Below, in pieces: positions 18,154 to 26,785 of a DNA stretch of 26,785 bases; the stretch's first letter is position 1, and every line of letters begins with the position of its first letter. This stretch comes from Larix sibirica. Lineage: Eukaryota; Streptophyta; Pinopsida; Pinales; Pinaceae. The stretch spans positions 15,116 to 41,900 of the forward strand of contig NWUY0300005727.1 of NCBI GenBank assembly GCA_004151065.3, written 5' to 3'. A program made the translations under genes and the position numbers. A model generated the notes under the pieces. The model searched no databases and was not told the origin of the DNA. It saw only the letters and a program-made list of their open reading frames with translations.

Positions 18154-18785
18154 CTAGGACCAAATGAATTCATCCCGAGAATCAGTGATCCGGACGTGGG
18201 AGGATCTGAGTGAGAGAAGGAACGTGTTCCAGATGTCCCTATAAGCTTCCAGAATTCCTAAAAGTAAAGGGAATTTCCACCCCTGCTGCCAAATGGTGGT
18301 GGTCAGCGGATTGACAATTTGATTTAGGTGATGTATACCATGAGAATGTAGGATCTGGATAAGTTGGGGAGGGAGGAGATTTCTATTCTGACAACCCAAC
18401 CAAGGATCGGCCCCAATACGCACCTGGGAACCATTCCTGATTTTCCAGGCCAACCTTGCTTCAATAAGAGGAAAAGAGGACTGAATAACTTTCCAGATAA
18501 TCGAGATCCCAACAATGTTTTTTACCGGCTCCTAACCCAGTTCACAATTGAGTCTGGGGAAATATATTTCTGAGTTACAACCTCAGTCCAGATATTTCTT
18601 GTGTTAAGTAATCTCCATCCTGATTTCTCCGCAAGAGATTTTGCAAACAATTGAACATTTTTTAGTCCCCACCCCCTGAGGGATTTCGGTTGTGCAATAT
18701 TTTCCCACTTAACCCAGGGGGAGACATGTTTATCTGAATTCCCTGACCATAGAAATCTGAAACAGATTGTACGAGTTTTGTCCAA
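18154..18785 (-). pseudogene. LINE ORF2 region between RT and zf-RVT
   Basis: The frame at 18785-18522 contains PKSLRGWGLKNVQLFAKSL and GWRLL, and the frame at 18453-18154 contains AWKIRNGSQVRIGADPWLG. Both are the standard plant L1 blocks (GGLGLRN..., GWRLL, then W.I.NG..I....DPWL) that follow the RT. A frameshift lies between about 18454 and 18522. Confidence 0.85.
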
Positions 18786-18998
18786 AATTCCCTTTGGGAT
18801 CTAGGCAAGGGACATCCAGTCTACATGAATTGCTTCCAAAACAAACTTTATAATAACCAGTCTTCCCGCTCTAGATAACCATATGTGGTTCCAAATATTT
18901 AACCTTTTCTCAAGCTTTGCAATCATCCAACCCCAGTCCGATTTTTTATAGTTGTTTGGAATTAACAAGAAACCCAAATATTTGAGGCCTTCGTCAAT

Positions 18999-19821
18999 TT
19001 ATTTTGAATCAAAGGGGAAGAGAGTAGTGTACCTTTGTGTTTCTCTCTCCTCCAAATTTATCGATGTAAGAGTGGATTTGTTGACGTTGATCTCCATTCC
19101 TGTAGCCTTCCCAAAAAGTTCTAGAATACTAGCCAACTTTTTTGCATCCCTCACAGAGCCATTGCAAAAAATAAGTATATCGTCCACAAATAGGAGGTGT
19201 GTAATATTGAGTGAATTTGTGATGCCGATGCCTGATAATGTGCCATGACGCTTCGCATCCAAAATGGCTCTTCTTAGCCTTTCAACCACCAATAAGAACA
19301 ATAGGGGAGAGAGAGGACACCCCTGTCGCAGACCCCTCTCCGCATGGAAGAAAGAGGAAGCAGACCAATTGATAAGAACTGAAAAAGAGGCGATTGTAAT
19401 GTAGCTCATCAGCCATTTGGTGAAAGGATAGTCAAAACCCCAATGGGTCATCAACATTCACAGATATAGCCATCTAACTCTGTCAAAAGCCTTTGAGAGA
19501 TCAATTTTGATAACAGCCCATTTTAATCTCTTTAATTTAAAAGAGTGAAGACTCTCTCTAGAAATCCCAATTGCTTCATGAATCTGTCTTCCTTCCAGAA
19601 AGCCAAACTGTTCCTGTGAGACGACCTTTGATAGGACCTTTTTTCAGCCGTCTTGCTATAATTTTTGCCACCACTTTGTATATGATATTGCATAAGGATA
19701 TTGGTCTGAAGTCATTTAAATAACTGGGATTATCCGATTGTGGAATTAAAGAAATAAAATTAGAGTTTAGAGACAAATGGATGAAACTCCTAACTCTGGA
19801 TTCCTTAGCCAAGTGGAGCAT
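18999..19821 (-). pseudogene. LINE ORF2 reverse transcriptase (RVT_1), decayed
   Basis: Blocks in order on the minus strand: FISLIPQ, NDFRPISLCNIIYKVVAKI (19821-19576 frame); QFGFLEGRQIHEAIG and IDLSKAFDRVRW (about 19615-19470), which carries the first catalytic Asp; then GLRQGCPLSPLLF, and FVDD (19179-19190), the catalytic Asp pair (Phe-Val variant of Phe-Ala-Asp-Asp), in the 19457-18999 frame. All catalytic Asp residues are therefore present, but a frameshift near 19620 and a stop near 19458 break the domain. It would prime DNA synthesis at the nicked target. Confidence 0.9.
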
Positions 19822-19896
19822 ATCAGTTCCAATTACCTCACAGTTAGCTAAGAAAAATTCAATCGTTCATCCATCAGGACTTGGACTCTTGTCTTT

Positions 19897-20520
19897 CTAA
19901 AAGTTGTGAAGTGTTTCTTTGAGCTCCTCTTCCGAGATTTCCTCCATAAGGTCCTGATTGTCTTCCTGAGTTATGAACCCCGAAAAAAATTGTGAGAGTT
20001 GAATGACCTTTGCAATATTGACTTTATTTTCTGCTTTGTAGAGAGCTTGGAAGTGAGCAGTGCCAAGGTTTGCAAGCCCATTGAAAGAGGAGATGACCTC
20101 ATTGTTGTCATTTTTCAATTCCCAAATGGTATTTTGGTACTTCCTTCCTTTTGCAAAAGCGTCGAAGAATTTTGTATTCTCATCTCCACTTTCCAACTAG
20201 ATGGATCTACTCTTGAGACGCCAGACTTCTTCCTGTTCCTGCAAGAGTTTCCTCCTTCTAGCTTCCAGAACTCCCAGTTGTTCTTTTTCTTCTTGAGTAA
20301 GAAAGCCACCCCCCACAGAATCTTGCACTAGGAGAAGTTCCTTCTCAACCAATTTTAACTCTTGCTCGTCCCTTTCCTTCTTTTGGAAATCCCATTCCTT
20401 GAGTTTCCTTTTTACCTTAGAGAGATTTTGAACAAAGTGCGTTGCAACATGATTTCCTTCCTCCGGTCTAAAAGGACTCCAGACTTCTTGAATGATCTTC
20501 TTTACTTCTTCCTCTTTCAT
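19897..20520 (-). pseudogene. LINE ORF2 linker between endonuclease and RT
   Basis: The frame at 20520-20197 is highly charged (KVKRKLKEWDFQKKERDEQEL and further Glu/Lys-rich sequence), likely coiled coil, and ends in a stop (TAG) just before the 20196-19897 frame, in phase: LESGDENTKFFDAFAKGRK matches the conserved plant LINE block (xxGDxNTKFFHxxAxxRR). Then LKETLHNF precedes another stop, after which the RT begins. Confidence 0.85.
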
Positions 20521-20539
20521 CTAGGCAACGCAGCGTTTA

Positions 20540-21415
20540 AAAGGGCTAGCGGTTTTCTAGAATCGCCTGAAATTTCCAGGCAGATGGGTGAGTGGTTAGA
20601 AACTCCACCCATATCGACCCATTGTCTGAATTTGTAGTTTTGTTGCAGTAAGTGCTCTGCAAGTAGAAAACGATCCAATCTCTTAGAAATTATCCCTTCC
20701 CCTGCTCTTTTGTTGGTCTAAGTTGGATTCAGCTTTGCAGGGGCTATTTCAATGAGCCTGCAGTCTTGCAAGAGGTGTTCAAAGTAGTCCGCCAACGGGT
20801 CAGATCTAGCACTTGGACCCCATATTTCATGGTTTCCCATAGTGAATTTCAAATCCCCCCTAGGATTAGGTTTTCCAATTTAAATAAATAATTTTGTTTT
20901 AGAAGCTCCCAAAAAGGGACTCTCTCCTCATATGGTCCATAGACATTAAGGACAGTGAAACTTGTGTTTAGAACTGCATGGAAGACCTCCACTCTGAAAA
21001 TCAATCCCTCCCCCCAGGAGTTTTTAATCTTTACTGTCTTTGGATTCCAACCAATTACAATCCCTCTCGAATGGCCCCTAGCATCCATGGCCAAAAAGTC
21101 CATATGATAAAAGTGGATTGTAAGAGGGAGGTGACCCATTCCTCTTACCCTAGGGTTTCTTGTAACAAAAAAACTTATGGCTGATGCAGGGTGATCAACC
21201 TTTTCAAGGCAAGTTTTTTTGGGGTGCTTGCAAAACCCCTGCTGTTTAGAGAGAGAATTTTCATGGGGCACCCTCACCAAGGGCTTCTGCTGCTCTAAGC
21301 ACCCCAATGATAGATCTTTGCTTGCCATCCGCGAGTTCTTGTAATGATCGATGTTGAGCCGTGGAAAGATGAGACAATATCCCCCTTCCTTTCCCTTTAC
21401 AAGGAAGGAGGGCAT
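20540..21415 (-). pseudogene. LINE ORF2 endonuclease (exo_endo_phos), decayed
   Basis: The frame from 21415 contains FLAMDARGHSRGIVIGWNP, then FTVLNVYGPYEERVPFWELL and LENLILGG, typical of L1 endonuclease. At a C-run (plus 20855-20860) the frame shifts; MGNHEIWGPSARSDPL and KRLDRFLL continue, followed by SNHSP (20586-20600), where the consensus is SDHSP: the catalytic Asp is Asn at 20595-20597. The N-terminal block (WNxRG) and the LQE motif are not recognisable. The enzyme would nick the target strand; it is inactive here. Confidence 0.85.
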
Positions 21416-21429
21416 TTTTCCCCAAACCT

Positions 21430-21720
21430 TGGCTATGCAGACTTAGCAACGAGAAATATGGAATGCCTCTCGTCCTCAGTCTAAAACAAATAGGGCAATT
21501 TTCCAGCGAAAGGGTGGGGGAGTTCTCAGAAAGTGAATCTGTGGCGAGGGGGATGAGAAGCACTTTGGCCCCAGGGATCGGTTTCGGAAGGGGTTTGGGA
21601 TTCTTTAGAATAATGATCGGGGAGGTGATGTAGGGGTTCAATGGGATTGGAGATGAAGTTACATGAACCCTTCTATCAAAGCACAAAGAATTTAAAGAAT
21701 CTCCCAAAGAAGAGATTTTT
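21430..21720 (-). other. unassigned part of the LINE between ORF1 and endonuclease
   Basis: A Pro/Leu-rich frame (21707-21261, with NPKPLPKPIPGAKVLLIPLA) lies here. It could be the ORF1 tail or the decayed N-terminus of ORF2. I see no motif to decide. Confidence 0.4.
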
Positions 21721-21729
21721 TAGGAGAGC

Positions 21730-23289
21730 ATCCTCCTTACTCGAGGGTTCTGGTGCCGTCTAAGGATGAGATTGTTCCTCCATCTGTTGAGGTTTTGATC
21801 CTTCCTCGCTCATCATCATGTTGGAATTCCCAATGTCCGTTGGCAGGATTTGAGTGGAGACCTCGACCCGGACTTGTTCTGGTTTCCCCTCCCTAACAAT
21901 TTCCTCCAATATTCCATGTTTTGAATGTTCATATTCTGTTCCACTTCCGCTTCTCCCTACCATCCGATTTTTTGGCCTTTCCACTGTTGTGCCAAACCCT
22001 TGGTTGTATTTCTTTGAAATATGCCAAAAAATTTGGCACCTATGGAAACGGAAAGGGACCCCTTCATAGTCCAGTCTCTGCCTATGCCTTTCCTGACCCC
22101 AAATCAAATTCAAGTCGTCTTTGAGCCCTGTTCAAAAGTTCAACGAAACCAAAATTCTTGCTACAGTCATCCGTTTGGTTTGAGTGAACGGCATATCGAC
22201 ATCGATGAAAACTCCCAACGCATTTCCAATGTCCCTAAGTGAATCCCAGTTCGAGAACTCCCACGGAAGACCTGGAAGTCTTACCTAAACCGGGATTACA
22301 TCAAGTCTTTCACTCTCTACATCGAACATGGGCGTCCACTTTTTGAAGAGTATGGGTGTGCTTCCCATGCTCCAGTGCCTATGCAAGATATGACCGACAA
22401 CTTCTTTGCTTCTAAGTTGAAAACGAACCAACCCCGCGAAAGCAACAAAATTTCCGGTTTGTAATTTGGGAAGGCTGCCCAGTTTGTTTCCACCTAGCGC
22501 TCTAAACTATCGAGGCTAGGGTATTTCCCTCTGGCCCTTCCGACCACTATCTTACATCCATCTCCAAGGATTGTGCAACCAAAACGTTTTTTCTGTAGAT
22601 TAGGTTTAGGGTTTCCTTTGAGTTCTTTAGGCACTTGTTCTTTTTCCTCCCCGAATGCGTTCCACCAAGTGGGCTCTATGGACCTTTTGAACCATACCTA
22701 GTATTGGAATTCCCCTTGTTTGTAGCTTAAACTAGCAGGGATCCTTGCTGGTCATATGGTTGAAGAAAAGAGGTGATGAAGCCTTTCGGACTCTGAATTG
22801 CATTATCCTCAAAGTTTTCACTGAGAGCATATCTTGAACCAAGGGTTCCCGTTAAAGGCCATCCGACTTCCAGAAAATATAGACCAAAACCGGAGAACGG
22901 CTCCCCCAAACTTCATCCTGTAAATCAAAGTGTATAATAGTTTCATCAGTCGACATTGGGAAACAGATGCTCGTCCGTGGTGGTGGGTCAAAGAGCACAA
23001 ACAGGGTTCCTCCAAGTTTCAGAGCCAGGGGTATATCCGCAAGAGTCAAAAAATCGAGAGATCCGGAAGACTCTAGGTGGGACGGTTCAAGAAAACCATA
23101 TTTCAGCACTGGAGACTCCCGTAAACTGGTTGAGGCCATAACTGTCAAACTACCTTCTTCATTCAGCCTAGATGTCCACATCAAGTGAGTAGTTTCCAGT
23201 GACCGTTTTCCAGCAGGGTAGGAGAAGATGGTTTGGCCCTCAAGGGGATCTTCCGAATAATCCACTTCATCTCCCCAATGTTCCTCCAT
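21730..23289 (-). pseudogene. LINE ORF1 (DUF4283-like plus zinc knuckle), decayed
   Basis: The first readable Met is at 23289 (MEEHWGDEVDYSEDPLEG). The middle is broken by stops (for example near 22850 and 22725). The DUF4283-like part is at about 22440-22150: WTPMFDVESERLDVIPV, then RLPGLPWEFSNWDSLRDIGN, LGVFIDVD and ARILV. A CCHC_4-type knuckle follows as F-x2-C-x4-H-x4-Y: only Cys (22036-22038) and His (22021-22023) remain, while the first Cys is Phe (22045-22047) and the last is Tyr (22006-22008). ORF1 protein binds LINE RNA. The acidic tail includes EEGSKPQQMEEQS. Confidence 0.8.
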
Positions 23290-23493
23290 GTGTCAGAAAA
23301 CCCCTCTCTCCGCTGTCAGCATCAACTCCACTTCAGGGACACCAAGGGCCAGTACTGCAGACAGGGTACGGTGGGGAGTTGCACCTGCATCCCCCTAATT
23401 CTGAGAAACCCTAGCTGAGCCCTTCATTCTTCCGACTTTGACACAGTTACAACTACAAGACATCTCGTTCATTAGTGCTTGCATAAATCAGTG
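23290..23493 (-). other. LINE 5' untranslated region
   Basis: About 200 bp between the target duplication and the first ORF1 Met. No further domain is visible. An ATG on the minus strand near 23428 could be an older ORF1 start with a frame since lost. Confidence 0.5.
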
Positions 23494-23503
23494 AGACTTA
23501 AAT
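23494..23503. repeat. target site duplication of LINE, right
   Basis: AGACTTAAAT, perfect copy of 16708-16717. Gypsy-type LTR sequence resumes after it. Confidence 0.88.
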
Positions 23504-24570
23504 CATAAATGTTTTACACACAATATGTTTGATTAAAATGTCAAAAGAGTTATTGTTAGGAAGCGCATGATGTGTTTGTTGAAATGTCTCAAGAGTTAAT
23601 GTGAATGGGAATGTGTACCAGCAGTGAGACGCTGATATGTTAGGTGCTTGTCTAAATACTTGAATGTATTTCTGTGTTTGGTTTTGGGTATGCATGTTTG
23701 ATAAGTAAGTCTGTAATGATTGAGTCATATATCAATATTTATGATATGGGTCTTGGTAAATTTTGGTAGAGAGATCTTGTACATGGATATATAAACATCC
23801 ACCAAATATCGCAAGAGCCCATATCAGATTTATGGAAATATTAAATGTTTAAGAGAGCAGTATTGAAACTGTCATATTCAGAAATTGTGTAAACAGCCTC
23901 ATAGATCCATCGTTTTATCCCAAACTACGATGTGGGTTGGCGTGAATTTTGGTATGGATATTCTAGACATATAGAGGGAGAAATCCATTAAATATGTCAA
24001 AGACCCAATTCGTATTTTTGGATATATACCGTGTTTAACAGGGCTGTAGTAATTTTCAGTGAGTCCTGTAGCAACTTGTTTGTTGTTAAGTCTTGGTAAA
24101 GTTGGATGGACGTTTAAATGATGTAATGGGATATGCAAATTCTATATATTGAATTTAATGTCTAAAAATCATATTTTTGCACTTAACTTTGATTATGGAA
24201 TAGAATGAGTAGTTATTAAGAATTTATATTTGAAGATTGGCAATAGTCAAAATAATTATGGTTGTAGAATGCCAATTACAATCCCAAATTGCGTAAATGT
24301 TTTATGGCAGATTGACAGTAAACAATATGTCATATGTATGGGTTTAAATCAACCATTTAATACACTTAAACATTTAGATTTCTAAATGCATTGAAATCTT
24401 TGGTAGGGTGCCTTCTTCTAATGGGTTCACGGTTTTGAATCTTCTTAACGAGATTTATGTGTGAAGTTGGCATCGCCATCTTCCTGTAGGGTGTTTTCTT
24501 TGGATGGGTTAGTTTAGTGGGATCAACCGATAACTTGTGTTACCCAAGTTTTAACATCATAGGAAATTGT

Positions 24571-24630
24571 TGTTACTTGAGAAGTAACAGCATTCATGCA
24601 TGAGCTGCTGCTGTTACTTGAAAAGTAACA
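24571..24630. repeat. pair of GTTACTT/AAGTAAC palindromes near the LTR end
   Basis: TGTTACTTGAGAAGTAACA (24571-24589) and TGTTACTTGAAAAGTAACA (24612-24630) are near-identical hairpins with 8-bp arms and a 3-base centre, 41 bp apart. Further half-sites (AAGTAACAACA near 24650, GTTACCCAAG near 24539) lie around them. They are within the last 260 bp of the LTR. Confidence 0.85.
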
Positions 24631-24828
24631 ACACTAATATAACAACATAGAAGTAACAACATTGTTATTTGTGATCGATAGTAGCAACTATATTGTGCAA
24701 ACGTATATATTTGTTCATATGTTTCGTGAAAATCTTACGTTTCTGCAGTTATGCATATAGCTATTATGTATAAATAATAATTAAAAATTAGATATGTTTT
24801 TGAGTTTAGTAACGTAAGGCATTACAAA

Positions 24829-24841
24829 TTGGTATAAGAGC
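24829..24841 (+). promoter_or_regulatory. primer binding site of gypsy-type element
   Basis: TTGGTATAAGAGC begins two bases after the ATTACA end of the LTR. It differs by one base from the TTGGTATCAGAGC form common in plant LTR elements (initiator-methionine tRNA type). Confidence 0.75.
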
Positions 24842-24919
24842 TGAGGCTTCGACACTCAGCCTCTCGGTAAATTCATTTAATGTTAATTATTAGAGCCGAG
24901 GTTTCAACACTCAGCGTCT
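24837..24919 (+). repeat. two 28-bp direct repeats beside the PBS, each a potential hairpin
   Basis: AGAGCTGAGGCTTCGACACT (start of 24837-24864) recurs with four changes at 24892-24919, period 55. Each unit carries GCTGAG (or GCCGAG) ... CTCAGC, a 6-bp stem. The first overlaps the PBS. Confidence 0.7.
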
Positions 24920-26380
24920 TGATATGTAGTCAAATATTAGTTGAGATTACAGCTCTCAATTTTCCTTTGGGCATGAACTTGCTTGAAGTTAATGCTCTTG
25001 TTATAGATAAAAAATAATAATTCTAAGTTTTAAATTTCCGTGAAAATAATTTTTTTATGCAAAGATCAAGTGAGTGCTTGACCTCTTGCTGGAATGTTAT
25101 GTGCATTCTCAGTTTATTCCCTTATTATATTGCATATGTGTTGTTCATATCAACACTCTAGCCATATAAGATTGTGCATGCAACTGTTAATGTAGTTTAA
25201 TTTTGCAATTGTAATTTTTTTTTTTTTCGTGAGAGTGTGAACGAGTTATTTATTACAAGCAAGTTAAATTCTCAAGTGAGAATATATTTGTTGTGTGTGT
25301 TCAGTAAGATTGAAGAAGCTCATTGTATGTCTCCTAGAGAGTGAATCTCTAGATCTTGTTTTGGAAATTAAATTAAATTCTTAAGTATGAATTTGTTGCC
25401 TTATTAGTCTTAGTTGTGTGATCAGCTTAAGCTTATAGGTTTTTCATGATTATCATGTTGGATTATATTCCGGGGAAAGCAAGTGCAAGATTGTTGCTTC
25501 CCATTGGGAATTTTTGTCAATATTAAGTTGTAACTTGCTTGTGTTGAGCACATTAATGATTGAGTGTGTGTTTTCCTGGACAACTTGAGCAACTCGTTCC
25601 CTTCATTCCCTATATAGAGATCTTGGCCCACTGAGCACTGGAAGCCCTGGAGGGGATGTGGAGCACATAAGGGGTCCTATCTCTAGGGTTGTGTATGTTG
25701 AGGGGGAGAGATACCGGGGATAGGGAGGATGGTTGTGGCTATAGGTGACATTTTCCCTAAGATTTAACTAGTATGGATTATCGAGTAGGATATTGATTTC
25801 ATATTGGTGTTTGCATGTATTTATGACAAAGTGGTCCTTATTGTGTCAATTATTCTTGTATACCGTGATCAATGGAATTGTATTGATCAATAAGAGCAAA
25901 TTTCAGGTTGTGCTTGTAGTAAACTTAGTAAAGGTGGAGACCTCCTAAGAGACTAACATGATCTAGACTACCATATTCTGCTCACATTGAATAGCACCTG
26001 GAGGGAGGTAACGCCCAAGGGACTGATTGTGCATAGAAAGGGAACCTCCTTGGTGTTTTGTAAGGAAGGTATTGACATGGCCAGACTAGTTGAGACCTTG
26101 AAGTGCCTGTAGCTCTGTCCTTGAGCTTTCTAGTTTGACAAACCTGGTTCCTTAACTCACTCTTGTAACTTATAAATCCTATCAGATCATAGGTTTGGCT
26201 TGTGTTTGATTTCTTTGTGTCTGTTTGTGGCTTGTGCATGACTTGTGTTTGAGTTCCTTTCGGGACCGGTGTAGTTTGTGCTTAGCTTGTGGTTAATATA
26301 CCTTTAGTGAGTAAGAGCCTGGTGTGGACCTGATAGGAAGTACCATTGTCTGTGGATTCTTGGCCCCAACTTAGGGGTGT
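24920..26380. other. noncoding, leader-like or unassigned retroelement sequence
   Basis: About 1.46 kb after the PBS without any gag or pol motif; all frames are short. A T-run lies near 25217-25228. The element is either a non-coding long leader type or has been replaced by other repeat sequence. I see nothing else that I can name. Confidence 0.5.
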
Positions 26381-26409
26381 CTGTTAGGAACCCATGTCTT
26401 TACTTTGTT
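26370..26409 (+). repeat. possible PPT and start of another LTR, cut by a single N
   Basis: AACTTAGGGGTGTC followed by TGTTAGGAACCC (from 26382) resembles a copia-type polypurine tract and LTR start. Only 28 bp of the supposed LTR remain before the N at 26410, so this is tentative. Confidence 0.35.
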
Positions 26410-26410
26410 N

Positions 26411-26785
26411 ATTTATGAAGGTCGGTCCAAGCTTTCTCTCCTCGTTCTCCCATGCAAACAACCTGCAACACAAACATAAGACCTTTCTCAAACGCATTCG
26501 ACTACAAATAAGATATTGATATTAATAAATCAAAGTAACATCAACATGTAATTAAATAATGATAGATATGAGCAAATCTATATTGGAAAGGAAAGAATGT
26601 CTCAATCTTGATTGATAAATGCAGAAAGTGTACAAAGATTATACCTGTTCCTGCACCGACACTGTCGTAACCACAACCCTGGGCTCCTACTCCTCTCTCT
26701 TATCTATGAATTTCTCCAGCATAACTTTTTCCAATTATTATCAGGTCCCTTTCACAGGCCCTTCCCCTTGTATTTATAGCAAGGG
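26411..26785 (-). promoter_or_regulatory. possible minus-strand LTR promoter region
   Basis: On the minus strand TATAAATA (26778-26771) in the context GCTATAAATACAAGG is a good plant TATA box. The following 350 bp are noncoding with a T-rich stretch and a TTGTGTTGCAG, acceptor-like, near 26464-26474. This could be an LTR with leader, or the promoter and 5' exon of a gene that is outside the window. The evidence does not decide. Confidence 0.35.

Larger units (their letters stand above)
16718..23493 (-). mobile_element. full-length plant L1-type LINE, decayed
   Basis: Minus-strand order from 23493: 5' UTR, ORF1 (DUF4283-like plus zinc knuckle), ORF2 with apurinic endonuclease, reverse transcriptase, zf-RVT and RNase H, 3' UTR and poly(A). 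A perfect 10-bp target duplication and a T-run at the left end give both borders, about 6.78 kb in total, the size of a complete plant L1. LINEs copy by nicking the target with the endonuclease and priming RT there. Frameshifts, stops and lost active-site residues show that it is inactive. It sits inside the gypsy-type LTR, so it is younger than that LTR. Confidence 0.92.
15190..24826 (+). mobile_element. very long gypsy-type LTR (5' LTR) interrupted by a LINE
   Basis: It starts TGTAATACCCC and ends GGCATTACA, so the ends form the inverted repeat TGTAAT/ATTACA, and a primer binding site follows after two bases. Removing the LINE and one duplication (16718-23503) leaves about 2.85 kb, long for an LTR but within what plant LTRs reach. 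TGTAAYACCC-type starts are common in plant Ty3/gypsy LTRs, which is why I favour gypsy; no gag or pol is in the window to prove it. The second LTR lies outside. The LTR contains a TATA box, repeats of about 337 bp and palindromes listed separately. Confidence 0.75.

Noticed and set aside
18952-19248. Plus-strand frame of 98 codons
   Set aside because: Antisense to the RT catalytic region (FVDD) of the LINE.
20362-20637. Plus-strand frame of 91 codons
   Set aside because: Antisense shadow of the LINE ORF2; the minus strand has the conserved motifs.
25334-25352. Palindrome CTAGAGA-GTGAA-TCTCTAG
   Set aside because: Perfect 7-bp arms, but single, without promoter or element border nearby; such short palindromes are common.
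25422-26239. Small minus-strand frames of 69 and 85 codons as possible genes
   Set aside because: No motif, no sensible start context and no support beyond being open; expected by chance.

Overview
The window looks like repeat-packed intergenic DNA from a seed plant with a large genome. Ty1/copia elements, a Ty3/gypsy-type LTR, a plant L1-type LINE with a C-terminal RNase H, and methionine-initiator-type primer binding sites all point to plants. The depth of decayed, nested insertions would suit a gymnosperm, but that is inference and no species-level marker is present. I find no intact host gene, no tRNA or rRNA, no CRISPR and no prokaryotic system. Nearly all long reading frames are broken transposon genes. 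I did not find a convincing previously undescribed system.

Layout. 1-1781 is a decayed copia polyprotein (copy 1: end of gag, protease, integrase, first bases of RT), cut at a single N. 1840-6480 is a second decayed copia element of the same family (copy 2: gag to RNase H), with an insert between gag and protease and another inside RT; its RT catalytic motif reads YVDG. 6481-7835 is noncoding, the last part being the LTR of a third copia element whose primer binding site is at 7836 and whose gag starts at 7990. That gag is split at 8082 by a minus-strand, gag-only LTR retrotransposon (8083-10785) that has two LTRs, PBS, PPT, a 5-bp target duplication and a CCHC zinc knuckle, but no pol.

The third gag resumes at 10791 and is broken again at 11266 by an LTR beginning TGTAATACCCC. 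That copy stops at a lone N (11623). After an unassigned stretch, a divergent LTR of the minus-strand family (12016-12786) and a 509-N gap, the sequence 9868-11622 reappears without visible change at 13792-15546 and continues. This is most simply an assembly duplication.

15190-24826 is one very long LTR (about 2.85 kb without its insert) with matching TGTAAT/ATTACA ends and a PBS just after it. It holds a 6.8-kb minus-strand L1-type LINE (16718-23493) flanked by a perfect 10-bp duplication: ORF1 with a DUF4283-like domain and ruined zinc knuckle, then endonuclease, RT, zf-RVT and RNase H. Within the LINE 3' UTR sits an 88-bp plus-strand LINE 3' tail with its own 19-bp duplication. The nest is therefore four levels deep: copia gag, gypsy-type LTR, L1, LINE stub. 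24842-26785 is noncoding leader-like sequence followed by pieces of further LTRs.
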